Shown here: positions 47,666 to 57,305 of the stretch, piece by piece
How the letters are laid out: each line of letters begins with the position of its first letter
Numbering within the stretch: the first letter of the stretch is position 1
Source of the DNA: Paractinoplanes pyxinae
Lineage (GTDB): Bacteria; Actinomycetota; Actinomycetes; Mycobacteriales; Micromonosporaceae
DNA length: 64,000 nt
Assembly: GCF_026626335.1 (NCBI RefSeq)
Contig: NZ_JAPNTZ010000008.1
Span: 62,001-126,000, forward strand
Reading direction: 5' to 3'
Translations under genes and position numbers: made by a program
Notes under the pieces: generated by a model
What the model was told of the DNA's origin: nothing
What the model saw: only the letters and a program-made list of their open reading frames with translations
Databases searched by the model: none

Positions 47666-49849
47666 GTGGAGCTGACCGACCAGGCCGCCCTCACCAGTGG
47701 CAGCGCCTTCTGGAAGACGACCGCCGCCGGTGACGTCCCGGCGATCACGCTCACCGACGGCCCGCACGGCGTCCGGCTGCAGAGCGACGCCGGCGACATG
47801 CTGGCCGGCCGCCCGGCCACCTGCTTCCCGCCCGCCGTGGCCTCCGGCTCGACCTGGGATCCGGCCCTGCTGCACCGCATGGGCGAGGCGCTGGGCGACG
47901 AGTGCCGCGCCATGGACGTGCAGGTACTGCTCGGCCCCGGCATCAACCTCAAGCGCACCCCGCTCGGCGGCCGCAACTTCGAGTACTTCAGCGAGGACCC
48001 CGTCCTCTCCGGCGTCCTGGCCACCGAGTGGGTGCGCGGCCTGCAGAGCAAGGGCGTCGGCGCCTCGCTCAAGCACTTCGCGGTCAACAACCAGGAGACC
48101 GACCGCATGACGGTCAGCGCCGACGTCGACGAGCGCACGCTGCGCGAAATGTACCTGCGCGCCTTCCAGCGGGTCGTCACCCAGGCCCAGCCGTGGACGG
48201 TCATGTGCGCCTACAACAAGGTCAACGGCGTGTACGCGTCGCAGCACCACTGGCTGCTGACCGAGGTGCTGCGCGACGAGTGGGGCTTCGAGGGCATCGT
48301 GGTCAGCGACTGGGGTGCGGTGGTCGACCGGGTGGCCGCCCTCGCCGCCGGGCTCGAGCTGACGATGCCCGGGCCCGACGACGCCGGCGACGCTCTGGTG
48401 GCTTCCGCCGTCCGGGACGGGAAGCTGCCGGCTGAGGTGCTCGAGGCGGCCGTGGCCCGCATCCGCGCGCTGGTCGACAAGGCCGTGAAGACCACCGGCA
48501 CGTACGACGCCGAGGCGCACCACGCGCTGGCCCGCGAGATCGCCGCCCGCGCCATCGTGCTGCTCAAGAACGACGACGAGATCCTTCCCCTGCGTACGGA
48601 GGGCCAGTCCCTCGCCGTCCTCGGTGAATTCGCCCGTACGCCGCGCTACCAGGGCGGCGGCAGCTCGCAGATCACCCCGACCCGGCTCGACGACGCGCTG
48701 GCCGAGATCACCGCCGTCACCACCGCCCCGGTGCGGTTCGCCCCCGGCTACCGCACCGACAACGACGCCGCCGACGAGACGCTGATCGCCGAGGCCGTCG
48801 CGCTGGCCGAGGGCAGCGACGTGGCGGTCGTCTTCGTGGGCACGACGCGAGAGACCGAGGGCGCCGACCGGGCCGACCTCGACCTGCCCGCGTCGCACCT
48901 CGCCCTGATCGAGCGGGTGGTCGCGGCCAACCCGCGTACGGTCGTCGTCCTCAACAACGGCGCCGTGGTCCGCACCTCCCCGTGGGACGCGTCGGTGCCC
49001 GGCCTGGTCGAGGCGTGGCTGCTGGGCCAGGCCGGCGGCAGCGCCATCGCCGACGTCCTGTTCGGCCGGGTCAACCCGTCGGGCCGGCTGGCCGAGACGA
49101 TCCCGCTGAAGCTGGCCGACCACCCGTCCTACCTGGACTTCCCGGGCGAGGCCGGGCACGTGCGCTACGGCGAGGGCCTGCACGTGGGCTACCGCGGCTT
49201 CGACGCCCGCGAGCAGGCGGTGTCCTACCCGTTCGGCTTCGGCCTGTCCTACACCACGTTCACGTACGGCGAGGCCAGCGCGATCGCCGGCGCTGACAGC
49301 GTCGAGGTAACCGTCCCAGTGACGAATTCGGGCGCCCGCGACGGACGCGAGATCGTCCAGGTGTACGTGTCCAAGCCCGGCTCCCGGGTGCGGCGTGCCC
49401 CGCGCGAGCTGAAGGGCTTCGCCGCCGTCGACATCGCGGCCGGCGCCACCGGGACGGTAACGGTGACGATCCCCCGCGACGACCTGGCCTACTGGGACGT
49501 TCGCCTGGGCCGCTGGGTCGTCGAGGAGGGCGAGTACGCGTTCGCCGTCGGCGCTTCGTCGCGCGACCTGCGCACCACGGCCACCGTCGCGGTGACCGGC
49601 TCCCCCGATTCCCGTTGGCCGCTGGCCGCCGACTCGACGGTCTCGGAGTGGATGGCCGACCCGCGCGGCGCCGCGCTGCTGCGCGAGGCGTTCGCCGCCG
49701 CCCCGGACAGTCCCCTGGTGGCCGCGGCCGGCGGCGAGGGCGAGTTCGAGCTGCTGGGCGGCATGCCGCTCGACCGGCTGGCCCTGTTCCCGGGCAGCCC
49801 GTTCAGCCCCGAGACGGTCGCCGAGCTGGTCAAGCAGGCCAACGCCTGA
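47666..49849 (+). CDS. Glycoside hydrolase family 3 beta-glucosidase
   Basis: 727 residues from GTG 47666. GH3 N-terminal barrel with K-H-F-A-V-N-N near residue 135, nucleophile Asp in V-V-S-D-W-G-A-V (about 215), an alpha/beta sandwich with N-D-D-E-I-L-P-L near 295, a PA14-free linker and a C-terminal fibronectin-III-like domain (P-V-T-N-S-G-A-R-D-G-R-E-I-V-Q-V-Y-V). No signal peptide, so it hydrolyses imported beta-glucosides in the cytoplasm. The adjacent divergent TetR replaces the LacI regulator more often seen. Confidence 0.93.
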   Translation: MELTDQAALTSGSAFWKTTAAGDVPAITLTDGPHGVRLQSDAGDMLAGRPATCFPPAVASGSTWDPALLHRMGEALGDECRAMDVQVLLGPGINLKRTPLGGRNFEYFSEDPVLSGVLATEWVRGLQSKGVGASLKHFAVNNQETDRMTVSADVDERTLREMYLRAFQRVVTQAQPWTVMCAYNKVNGVYASQHHWLLTEVLRDEWGFEGIVVSDWGAVVDRVAALAAGLELTMPGPDDAGDALVASAVRDGKLPAEVLEAAVARIRALVDKAVKTTGTYDAEAHHALAREIAARAIVLLKNDDEILPLRTEGQSLAVLGEFARTPRYQGGGSSQITPTRLDDALAEITAVTTAPVRFAPGYRTDNDAADETLIAEAVALAEGSDVAVVFVGTTRETEGADRADLDLPASHLALIERVVAANPRTVVVLNNGAVVRTSPWDASVPGLVEAWLLGQAGGSAIADVLFGRVNPSGRLAETIPLKLADHPSYLDFPGEAGHVRYGEGLHVGYRGFDAREQAVSYPFGFGLSYTTFTYGEASAIAGADSVEVTVPVTNSGARDGREIVQVYVSKPGSRVRRAPRELKGFAAVDIAAGATGTVTVTIPRDDLAYWDVRLGRWVVEEGEYAFAVGASSRDLRTTATVAVTGSPDSRWPLAADSTVSEWMADPRGAALLREAFAAAPDSPLVAAAGGEGEFELLGGMPLDRLALFPGSPFSPETVAELVKQANA

Positions 49850-49855
49850 GCCCGG

Positions 49856-50374
49856 TCACCGGGCGCGGGCCCGGTGGCGCCGGACGGCCGAGCGGTTGGC
49901 GCAGGCCGGGGAGCAGTACGTCTGCTTCCCGGTCCGGCTGAAGTCGGCGTAGGGGCGGCCGCAGCCGTCGGCGGCGCACCGGCCCAGGCGGTGCATGCCC
50001 CGGCCGGCCAGGTGCAGGGCCGTGCCGACGCTGATCAGCGTGCGCAGGATCGAGGCGAGCGGCTGGTCGGGGTCGCGGTAGTGGATGTGCCAGCCGTTCT
50101 CGGCGTGGTCGGTCAGCCGGGGGTAGGCCGACGCGAGCCGTAGCAGGTCGTTGAGGCGCCGGGCCCGCTCGGCGGGCACGGTGGCGTCGATCACGGTGAG
50201 CCATTCGGCCAGGAACTCGGCGGTCGCCTCCCTGTCCCAGGAGGTCACCGGCAGCTCGATGACCAGGTCGTATTCGAGGCAGCGGGCAACGAGCCCGTCG
50301 TCGGTGGCCGGTGGGTCGGTCACCAGGGAGAGGGCGAGCCGCACCGCATCCTCGCCGTAAGGGTTGAGATGCAT
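49856..50374 (-). CDS. CGNR zinc-finger (ABATE domain) regulator-like protein
   Basis: 172 residues from ATG 50374. N-terminal ABATE-type helical domain, then the CGNR zinc finger C-A-A-D-G-C-G-R-P-Y ... T-Y-C-S-P-A-C-A-N-R-S-A-V-R-R-H. Members are thought to be DNA-binding stress regulators. Divergent from the TauE/SafE exporter gene (49 bp apart), which may be its target. Confidence 0.9.
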   Translation of the reverse strand: MHLNPYGEDAVRLALSLVTDPPATDDGLVARCLEYDLVIELPVTSWDREATAEFLAEWLTVIDATVPAERARRLNDLLRLASAYPRLTDHAENGWHIHYRDPDQPLASILRTLISVGTALHLAGRGMHRLGRCAADGCGRPYADFSRTGKQTYCSPACANRSAVRRHRARAR

Positions 50375-50423
50375 AAAGCCATTACAGCAGGATGATCCCC
50401 GACTGAGAAGGGGACATCCGGAC

Positions 50424-51188
50424 GTGGAATGGCAATACATCATCTTGCTTCTGGCCGTGGCCGCCGCGGCGGGCTGGGTCGACGCGGTGGTCGGCGGCGG
50501 CGGGCTGGTGCTCGTGCCGGCGCTCATGCTCGGCCTGCCCGGCCTGCCGCCGGTGACGGCGCTCGGCACCAACAAAGTGGCCAGCATCTGCGGCACGACC
50601 TCGGCCGCCATCACGTACGCCCGGCGTACGAAGATCGACTGGCGGATAGCCGGCCCGGCCGCCGCCCTGGCGGTCGCCTGCTCGGCCGTCGGCGCCTTGA
50701 CGGCCTCACACATCCCGGCCGAGTACTTCCGCCCGGCCGTCATGGTGCTGCTTCTGCTGGTGCTGGCCTTCGTCGTCGCCCGCCCCAACTTCGGCGTGGT
50801 GGTGGCCGAGCCGTCCCGCACATGGCGCCGCCGCCTGGCCGCCGTCCTGCTGGCCGGCACGCTGATCGCCTTCTACGACGGCGTCTTCGGCCCCGGCACC
50901 GGCACCTTCCTGATCATCGCCTTCACCGCGCTGCTCAACCTGGACTTCGTCTCCAGTTCGGCCACCGCGAAAATTCTGAACGTCGGCACCAACCTCGGTG
51001 CCCTGCTGGTTTTCGCGGCCGGCGGCCATGTGCTGTGGAAGCTCGGCCTGGCCATGGCCGTCTGCAACATCCTGGGCGCCCGCTTCGGCGCCCGCACCGC
51101 CCTCAAACGCGGCGCCGGCTTCGTCCGCGTGGTCCTGGTCGTCGTGGTGCTCGCCATGGTCGGCCGCCTGGCCTCGCTCTACCTGTGA
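50424..51188 (+). CDS. TauE/SafE-family membrane exporter
   Basis: 254 residues from GTG 50424, eight predicted membrane helices. The two family repeats are visible: V-G-G-G-G-L-V-L-V-P-A-L-M in the first half and F-G-P-G-T-G-T-F-L-I-I-A in the second. Family members export sulfite, sulfoacetate or other small organosulfur anions. Substrate here unknown. Confidence 0.9.
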   Translation: MEWQYIILLLAVAAAAGWVDAVVGGGGLVLVPALMLGLPGLPPVTALGTNKVASICGTTSAAITYARRTKIDWRIAGPAAALAVACSAVGALTASHIPAEYFRPAVMVLLLLVLAFVVARPNFGVVVAEPSRTWRRRLAAVLLAGTLIAFYDGVFGPGTGTFLIIAFTALLNLDFVSSSATAKILNVGTNLGALLVFAAGGHVLWKLGLAMAVCNILGARFGARTALKRGAGFVRVVLVVVVLAMVGRLASLYL

Positions 51189-51488
51189 CCCCGGGCCCGG
51201 TTCAGGCGAGGTGGCCGAGACGCGCCCGGCACGCCGGCCACTCGGCGGCGACGATCCAGGCGTACGCGATCGCCTTCGAGAACAGGAATGGACAGGGAAC
51301 GCGGGAACGGCACGGCGAATCCTCCTTCACCATTTCTCATGCCGGCTGGCGCAGGAGCCCCATCCGCCACGGCGATCGCCGCCCGTTGATCCTGAGCGTC
51401 AATACATTTCCGATACGTGCCGCTTTGCCGAGAATGTTTCGCGATAGTGAAAGGGAAGCTGCCGGTATCGCACCCGACGGAGAGCGAC
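51189..51488. other. Intergenic region upstream of the chemoreceptor
   Basis: 300 bp between the exporter stop and the chemoreceptor start. No convincing gene. Contains an AT-richer patch (51400-51440). A weak resemblance to a sigma-28-type flagellar promoter (CTGA, 14 bp, CCGATA at 51392-51415) lies about 75 bp before the receptor start. I see no riboswitch fold. Confidence 0.35.
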
Positions 51489-53123
51489 ATGAGCGTGCTA
51501 GCCCTGACCGAGCCGGTCACCGCGGCGAGCGTCAGAAGGCGGTCGTTCGACGACCTCAGCGTCAGCGTCAAGGTTCTGACCGCCGTGTCGGTGGCGTCGC
51601 TGGTGGCGCTGGTCGTCGGCATCATGGGCCTGGTCGCGCTCAGCAACGTCAGCGCGTCGGCGCAGCTCATCTATCAGAGCAACGTCTCCAGCATCCGGGC
51701 CGTCGGCCAGGTGCGGGCCGAGGTCAGCGAAGTCCGCCTGGACACCGCGAACCAGGCGCTGTCGACGACCGACGCGGCCTTGCAGAAGTTCACCGCGCAG
51801 TTCACTGACGACACCAACGCCTTCGCTGCCGCCATGACCGCGTACTTGAACAGCACCCCGGCCGGCGACCCGGCCGTCATCAGGCAACTCCAGTCCGACT
51901 GGAACGCCTACCTCGAGGTGGCCCGCACCCGGTTGCTGCCGGCCGGCGAACGCAACGCCCTCGAGGAGTGGGCGACGATCCGCGACAACGAGGCCATGCC
52001 GATCCTCGACAAGATCGCCGCCTCGGTGGCGGCGCTCGACGAGGACGAGACGGCGGACGCCGCCCGCAACGCCGACGCCGCCCACGACGGCTACACCGAC
52101 AACCGGAACCGGGCGATCATCATGATGGTCGTGGGCCTCGGCCTCGCCATCGCTCTCGGCTTCTGGGTGGCCCGGCGCATCGTCGGCTCGCTGGCCAAGG
52201 TCACCGTCGTGTGTGACGGCCTGGCTGACGGCGACCTGACCCGTACGACCGGACTGACCACCGCCGACGAGCCGGGCCGCATGGGACGGTCGCTCGACTC
52301 GGCCATGACCCGCCTGCGGGCCACGGTCGCCACCATCGAGGCGTCGGCCGCCTCGCTGGCCGGCGCGTCCGACCGGATGACCGGCACCGCGACCCGGATC
52401 GCCTCCACCGCCGAGGAGACGTCGGCCCAGGCCCTGGCCGTGTCCGCGGCGGCCGAGGAGGTCTCGCGCAGCGTCGACAGCGTCTCGGCCGGGGGCGAGC
52501 AGATGGGCGCGTCGATCCGGGAGATCTCGCAGAACGCGGCCGAGGCGGCCCGGGTCGCCTCGGAGGCGGTCAGCGTCACCGCCACCACGTCGGCCACCAT
52601 GGGCAAGCTGGGCGAGTCGTCGGCCGAGATCGGCAACGTCATCAAGACCATCACCGCGATCGCCGAGCAGACCAACCTGCTCGCGCTGAACGCGACCATC
52701 GAGGCCGCCCGGGCCGGCGACGCGGGCAAGGGCTTCGCCGTCGTCGCCAGCGAGGTGAAAGACCTGGCTCAGGAGACGGCCCGGGCCACCGAGGACATCT
52801 CGAAGCGGGTCGAGGCCATCCAGGCCGACACCAGTGGCGCGGTCGCCGCGATCGAGGAGATCTCGCTGGTCATCGAGCGGATCAGCGACTTCCAGACGAC
52901 GATCGCCTCGGCCGTCGAGGAGCAGACGGCGACCACGGCCGAGATGAACCGCAGCGTCAGCGAGGCGGCCAGCGGCGCGGGCGAGATCGCCGAGAACATC
53001 ACCGGGGTGGCCGAGGCGGCCCGCCTGACCAGCCAGAGCGTCGCCGAGACGCAGGAGGCCACCGCCGATCTGGCTCGGATGTCGTCCGAATTGCGCAGCG
53101 TGGTCTCGGCCTTCCGCGTCTAA
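51489..53123 (+). CDS. Methyl-accepting chemotaxis protein
   Basis: 544 residues from ATG 51489. First membrane helix about residues 30-52, an extracytoplasmic four-helix-bundle sensor (about 55-205), second membrane helix (about 208-230), HAMP, and a long signalling coiled coil whose tip contains I-A-E-Q-T-N-L-L-A-L-N-A-T-I-E-A-A-R-A-G. A stand-alone receptor without che genes nearby, consistent with an actinomycete having motile spores. No C-terminal CheR/CheB tether. Confidence 0.95.
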   Translation: MSVLALTEPVTAASVRRRSFDDLSVSVKVLTAVSVASLVALVVGIMGLVALSNVSASAQLIYQSNVSSIRAVGQVRAEVSEVRLDTANQALSTTDAALQKFTAQFTDDTNAFAAAMTAYLNSTPAGDPAVIRQLQSDWNAYLEVARTRLLPAGERNALEEWATIRDNEAMPILDKIAASVAALDEDETADAARNADAAHDGYTDNRNRAIIMMVVGLGLAIALGFWVARRIVGSLAKVTVVCDGLADGDLTRTTGLTTADEPGRMGRSLDSAMTRLRATVATIEASAASLAGASDRMTGTATRIASTAEETSAQALAVSAAAEEVSRSVDSVSAGGEQMGASIREISQNAAEAARVASEAVSVTATTSATMGKLGESSAEIGNVIKTITAIAEQTNLLALNATIEAARAGDAGKGFAVVASEVKDLAQETARATEDISKRVEAIQADTSGAVAAIEEISLVIERISDFQTTIASAVEEQTATTAEMNRSVSEAASGAGEIAENITGVAEAARLTSQSVAETQEATADLARMSSELRSVVSAFRV

Positions 53124-53164
53124 ACACTTGCGACCATGAATCGCGAGCGGAATAGTAGCAAGAA

Positions 53165-53180
53165 GGCGCAAGAAAGCGCC
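53165..53180 (+). terminator. Hairpin after the chemoreceptor gene
   Basis: GGCGC-AAGAAA-GCGCC, a perfect five-pair stem 41 bp after the receptor stop. No T-run follows, as is common in high-GC actinobacteria. The remaining leader to 53322 has no gene. Confidence 0.35.
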
Positions 53181-53322
53181 GACCAGCAATCAGGTGACAC
53201 TTTCCCCAGGCAATTTTACGAGTTCGCACGCGTCATTCTTCCTCCACCGCGGCCCCTTCCGGCTGCGAAGGTTCAGCGGTGCCCGGCAAGGGCGCGAGAC
53301 CTTCCAGGGGGGAAGAAAGCAA

Positions 53323-54495
53323 ATGAATCCACTGCAGAACGCGACCGGACGACGCCGCATGCTCCGACTAGCCGTCCTGGCCGTGGCCGGCGCCGCGCCC
53401 GCGTTCGTCCTGTCCGCTCCGGCCCACGCCACCACCAACGTCTTCAAGGCCGGCAACGCGCTGGTCGTGAACGCCTCGGCCAACCGGGCCAACAACATCA
53501 CGGTCGACCGGGTCGGCAATTTCTTCTTCGTCCGCGACTCGGGCGACAATCTGGTGGCCGGCGCCGGCTGCACGGCGATCGCCAACACGATCCGCTGCTC
53601 GTCGAACAATGTGGTGCGGATGGTCATCAATTCCGGCAACCTCAACGACCGGGTGGTCAACCGGACCAGCACGCGCTCGACGATCAACGGCGGAAACGGC
53701 AACGACAACCTGACCGGCGGCACGGGAAACGACACCATCAACGGCAACGCCGGCAATGACACTCTGGTCGGCGGCGCGGGCAACGACCGGCTCGACGGCG
53801 GGCTCGGCAACGACGTGGAAAGCGGCGGAACCGGCATCGACACCCTCGTCGGCGGCGCGGGGGCCGACCTGCAACGCGGCGGCGCCGGCAACGACCGGCT
53901 GAGCGGCGACGCCGGGAACGACACGCAGTTCGGCGACGCGGGCAACGACATCCTCGTCGGCGGCAGCGGCAACGACCGTCAGTTCGGCGGGACCGGCAAC
54001 GACAGCCTGTCCGGCGGGCTCGGCAACGACACCCAGTCCGGCGCCACCGGCAACGACCGGCTGAGCGGCGACGCCGGCAACGACACCCAGCTCGGCGGGG
54101 CCGGCAACGACTCCGTGACCGGCGGCGCGGGCAACGACGACCAGCGCGGTGACGCCGGGAACGACATCCTCTCCGGCGGAACCGGCAACGACCGGCAGGA
54201 CGGCGGCGCCGGCAACGACACCGTCAACGGCGGCGCGGGCAACGACAGTCAGCTCGGCGGCACGGGCAACGACAACGTGCGCGGCGACGGCAACAACGAC
54301 GTCTCGCGCGGTGGGCTCGGCAACGACAACATCGTCGGCGGCACCGGCGCCGACCGGCTGTTCGGCGACGCCGGCAACGACCGGCTCAACAGCCTCGACG
54401 GCGTGAACGCCAACGACGCCAACAACGGCGGCGCCGGCACCGACACCTGCTTCTCGAACCCGGGCGACCTGCGCATCAGCTGCGAACTTCCGTAA
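53323..54495 (+). CDS. Secreted RTX-type calcium-binding repeat protein
   Basis: 390 residues from ATG 53323. Sec signal peptide (about 1-36, ending A-H-A), a short N-terminal domain, then about 27 tandem nine-residue repeats of the G-G-x-G-N-D form from about residue 125 to the end, which fold as Ca2+-stabilised parallel beta rolls. The closing segment has a Cys pair. RTX repeats usually accompany type I secretion; here a normal signal peptide implies Sec export and extracellular Ca2+-triggered folding. No enzymatic domain is present. Gly/Asn repeats give a very regular DNA sequence. Confidence 0.92.
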   Translation: MNPLQNATGRRRMLRLAVLAVAGAAPAFVLSAPAHATTNVFKAGNALVVNASANRANNITVDRVGNFFFVRDSGDNLVAGAGCTAIANTIRCSSNNVVRMVINSGNLNDRVVNRTSTRSTINGGNGNDNLTGGTGNDTINGNAGNDTLVGGAGNDRLDGGLGNDVESGGTGIDTLVGGAGADLQRGGAGNDRLSGDAGNDTQFGDAGNDILVGGSGNDRQFGGTGNDSLSGGLGNDTQSGATGNDRLSGDAGNDTQLGGAGNDSVTGGAGNDDQRGDAGNDILSGGTGNDRQDGGAGNDTVNGGAGNDSQLGGTGNDNVRGDGNNDVSRGGLGNDNIVGGTGADRLFGDAGNDRLNSLDGVNANDANNGGAGTDTCFSNPGDLRISCELP

Positions 54496-54510
54496 TCAAA
54501 CACCAGGCGG

Positions 54511-54538
54511 CCGCGCGGAGTGGACTCACTTCGCGCGG
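54511..54538. terminator. Bidirectional hairpin terminator
   Basis: A 12-pair stem (CCGCGCG-G-AGTG with CACT-T-CGCGCGG, one G-U) and loop GACT, between the RTX gene and the convergent crp-type gene, whose last codons lie within the 3' arm. It can serve both transcripts. Confidence 0.6.
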
Positions 54539-55203
54539 TCGCGCAGCCGGTCCAGGTCCAGCACGGACACCGAACGCCGGCTGGTCTCGATGATCCCCTG
54601 CCGGCGGAGCGTCCGCAGCGCCTTGGTCACCGACTCGCGCGAGGAACCCGTCCAGGCGGCCAGCTCATCCTGGCTGAGCGGCAAAGTGATCCGTACGCCG
54701 TGGTCGGCGTCAGCCCCGAACCGGTCGGCCAGCTCGGCCAGGCGCAACGCGACCCGGCCCAGCGCGTCGTAGGTGCCGAACTCGACGCGCTTGCGGTCGG
54801 CGTCGCGCAGCCGGGACACGATCATCCGGATGATCCGCACCGCCGCGTCCGGGTGCGAACCGAGAAAATCGAGAAAGGCGGCCACCCCGATGACGTACGC
54901 CTCGAGGGGTTCCAGGGCCGACACGGACGCCGAGCGCGGGGCGCCGTCCAGCGCCGACATCTCCCCCAGCAACGCGCCCGGCCCCCGGATGGCCAGCAGC
55001 ACCTCGCCGCCCTGCTCGGTCAGCGAGAACACCTTGACCCGGCCGGTCAGCACGAGCACCACAGTGGTCGACCGGTCGCCCTCGCTGAACAGGGTCGCCC
55101 CGGCCGGCCAGCGGCGCCGCCGACCGATCGCCAACAGGTCCGCCCGGTCGCTCTCGGCGAGCAGCGGGTCGGTGCGGGTCAGGAGACCAGGCTCATGGAC
55201 CAC
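54526..55203 (-). CDS. Crp/Fnr-family regulator
   Basis: 225 residues from GTG 55203, which has an excellent ribosome site (GGGGAG). Cyclic-nucleotide-binding domain (about 20-130) with G-E-M-S-A-L-D-G-A-P-R-S-A-S, the phosphate-binding cassette carrying the R-S pair used for cAMP. A C-terminal Crp winged helix follows (about 165-220: S-Q-D-E-L-A-A-W-T-G-S-S-R-E-S-V-T). It starts 25 bp inside the end of the adenylate-cyclase gene, so cyclase and receptor are made from one transcript. Confidence 0.93.
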   Translation of the reverse strand: MVHEPGLLTRTDPLLAESDRADLLAIGRRRRWPAGATLFSEGDRSTTVVLVLTGRVKVFSLTEQGGEVLLAIRGPGALLGEMSALDGAPRSASVSALEPLEAYVIGVAAFLDFLGSHPDAAVRIIRMIVSRLRDADRKRVEFGTYDALGRVALRLAELADRFGADADHGVRITLPLSQDELAAWTGSSRESVTKALRTLRRQGIIETSRRSVSVLDLDRLRDRAK

Positions 55204-57260
55204 GGGCTCTCCCCTCGCAGGCCGTGCAGCACGAAGGCCGGCACCGGCTGGAGCCGCCCCTTGACCATCAGGTCGCCCAGCGGCGTGACCAGCGCGCAGT
55301 CGCCTATCCGGTCGCGGGTGGCGGCGCCGATCACCACCTGGCCCGGGGTGGCCTGCGTCTCGAGCCGGGCCGCCACGTTGACCGCGTCGCCCATCGCGTT
55401 GAAGTTGCGCAGCGCCTCGCCGCCGATGTTGCCGACCAGCGCCTCCCCGGTGTTGATGCCGACCCGGAAGCGAGGCCACCCCGGCCGGGCCAGCTTGTCC
55501 ACCTCGCGCTGCAGGACCAGGGCGGCCCGGGCCGCGCGCAGGGCGTGGTCGGGTTGCCGGGCCGGCGCGTTGAACAGGGCCATCAGCGCGTCCCCGACGA
55601 ACTGGACGACGGTGCCGTTCTCGTCCAGCACGGCCCGGGTGGCCACGTCGAAGTACTGGTTGAGCATGTCCACGATCTCGGTCGGCGACGAGCGTTCCGA
55701 GAAGGTCGTGAAGCCCCGCAGGTCAGCGAAGAGCGAAGTCACCTCGACAACGGCGCCGCCCAGCGCGGCCTGGCTGGGGTCGGCGACCAGGGCGGTCGCG
55801 ACGTCGGGCGACATGTACTGCCGGAAGAGCACGTCGAGCTGGCGGTAGAGACGGGCGTTCTCGAGCGCGATGGCGATCTGGGCAGCCAGCGAGGTGAGCA
55901 GGGCGGCGTCGCGTTCGGGGACCGGGCCGGCGTGCGCGGCGATCAGCACGCCGGCCGGGTGGCCCTTGACCAGGAAGGGCAGGTACAACGTTCCGTCGTC
56001 GTCTTTCTCGTGCGCTCCGGCCAGGGTGGCCTGCGCCGCCCGTACGGTGTGGACCTCGACCACCTCGTCGGCGCCCGGACCGGCCGCCAGCACCGGCGGG
56101 AACACCAGCCTGTCCTGTTCGACCAGACCGACCCGTACGGTGTAATCGCCGAAGGCCGACGCGACCCGGCGGACCGCCCCGCGCAGCAGCTCAAAGTCGG
56201 CCACCATCACCCGGGCGTCGTGCCCGACGGCGACCAGCGCGCCCAGCTTGCGGATCTGATCCCGCTCGGCGGCCAGCGCGCCCGCGGCCCGGCCCAGCAC
56301 GGCGGCCTGACCGTCGGTGAGCTCGAAGCGCCGGGCCACACGCTCGGTGGCGGCGGCCATCCGACCCTCGGTGAGCGCGCCCTGCTCGCCGCTGTGCAAC
56401 GCCTCGACCAAACCTTCGAGCGCCGCGCTGTAGTCGGCCCGCAACTGGCGTACGGTCTCGTCCCGGCCCACCGCGGCGAACAGCCCCGACGCCGCGCCCT
56501 CGTTGCGGTACTGCACCCAGGCGCTGTAGGCGACATAGCCGAACCCAGCTGCCATCAGCAGATGCCACAGCCACCAGGACGCGTGCCAGCTGACCCCGGA
56601 CCCCATGGCCAGCGCCGACTCGGCCAGCAGGACGTACGCGGTGACGACCGACAGCAGCATGACCGCCCGGCGCCGCCGATAGAGGAGGTAGTAACGAACT
56701 GCCGCGTACGCGAAAAGGATGACGCCGGCCGCGGCCAGCAGGATCGCCGGCGTTCCCCCGTCGGCGCCCGGCACCCGGTTCAGCGGCGGCCGCCCGGTCA
56801 GCGACACCACCGCCCACGCCCCGGCCACCGCCAGCACGCCCCCGCGCAGCCACCCCGACCAGCGCAGCAACCGCCGCTCGCCCGCCACCGACAAGTCGGC
56901 CGCGCTGGCCGCCGCGAAGACCGCCGCCAGAGTCAGGCCGACGGGTGACGCGTACGCGAAGCCGGCGTTGCGCGCGTCGAGCACCACCTGCGGGGTGGCC
57001 GCCGCGTGCAGCCCGAGAAAGGCCGCCGCGACCAGGAACGACAGGGCGACCAGCAGCAACCGCGTGTCGTCGCGGCGCCGGGCGGCCTGGTTGATGACGA
57101 GGGCGAGCCCGAAGCTGATCAACGCCACGGTCAGGACCAGCCAGAAGTGGGACGGCTCGTGCTGCCAGCGGACGTCGAGCCGGGGCTGGGCGAGCAGCAG
57201 CCAGAGACCCACCATCGGGGCGCTCAGATGAGCGACCCAGACCGCCACTCGCGCCGCCAT
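55179..57260 (-). CDS. Membrane adenylate/guanylate cyclase with GAF domain
   Basis: 693 residues. Seven to eight N-terminal membrane helices (about 8-250), a helical linker, a GAF domain (about 335-475) and a class III cyclase domain (about 500-680) starting T-S-L-F-A-D-L-R-G-F. Catalytic metal Asp residues lie in F-A-D-L-R and F-V-G-D-A-L-M, and the transition-state N-V-A-A-R motif is present. Gene overlap with a Crp-type receptor carrying the cAMP-type R-S pair argues for cAMP as product. The membrane part resembles a seven-helix sensor. Confidence 0.92.
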   Translation of the reverse strand: MAARVAVWVAHLSAPMVGLWLLLAQPRLDVRWQHEPSHFWLVLTVALISFGLALVINQAARRRDDTRLLLVALSFLVAAAFLGLHAAATPQVVLDARNAGFAYASPVGLTLAAVFAAASAADLSVAGERRLLRWSGWLRGGVLAVAGAWAVVSLTGRPPLNRVPGADGGTPAILLAAAGVILFAYAAVRYYLLYRRRRAVMLLSVVTAYVLLAESALAMGSGVSWHASWWLWHLLMAAGFGYVAYSAWVQYRNEGAASGLFAAVGRDETVRQLRADYSAALEGLVEALHSGEQGALTEGRMAAATERVARRFELTDGQAAVLGRAAGALAAERDQIRKLGALVAVGHDARVMVADFELLRGAVRRVASAFGDYTVRVGLVEQDRLVFPPVLAAGPGADEVVEVHTVRAAQATLAGAHEKDDDGTLYLPFLVKGHPAGVLIAAHAGPVPERDAALLTSLAAQIAIALENARLYRQLDVLFRQYMSPDVATALVADPSQAALGGAVVEVTSLFADLRGFTTFSERSSPTEIVDMLNQYFDVATRAVLDENGTVVQFVGDALMALFNAPARQPDHALRAARAALVLQREVDKLARPGWPRFRVGINTGEALVGNIGGEALRNFNAMGDAVNVAARLETQATPGQVVIGAATRDRIGDCALVTPLGDLMVKGRLQPVPAFVLHGLRGESPWSMSLVS

Positions 57261-57305
57261 CCGCTCACATTAATGCCGCGTGAGCAGGAAGCTTCTGTCG
57301 GAAAA

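Noticed and set aside
51179..51341. Small minus-strand frame (about 53 codons) between exporter and chemoreceptor
   Set aside because: No ribosome site, Arg-rich shadow composition and overlap with the exporter end.
51392..51415. Possible sigma-28 flagellar promoter before the chemoreceptor
   Set aside because: Only partial agreement with CTGA/GCCGAT-type elements and wrong spacer; noted in the intergenic entry but not called as a promoter.
53194..53972. Long antisense frames over the RTX repeats
   Set aside because: They are mirror artefacts of the regular GGxGND codons (giving S-L-P-x-P-P repeats).
57020..57260. Upstream link of the tRNA with an integration site
   Set aside because: No integrase, no repeated tRNA 3' end and no change of gene content beside the tRNA-Gly gene.
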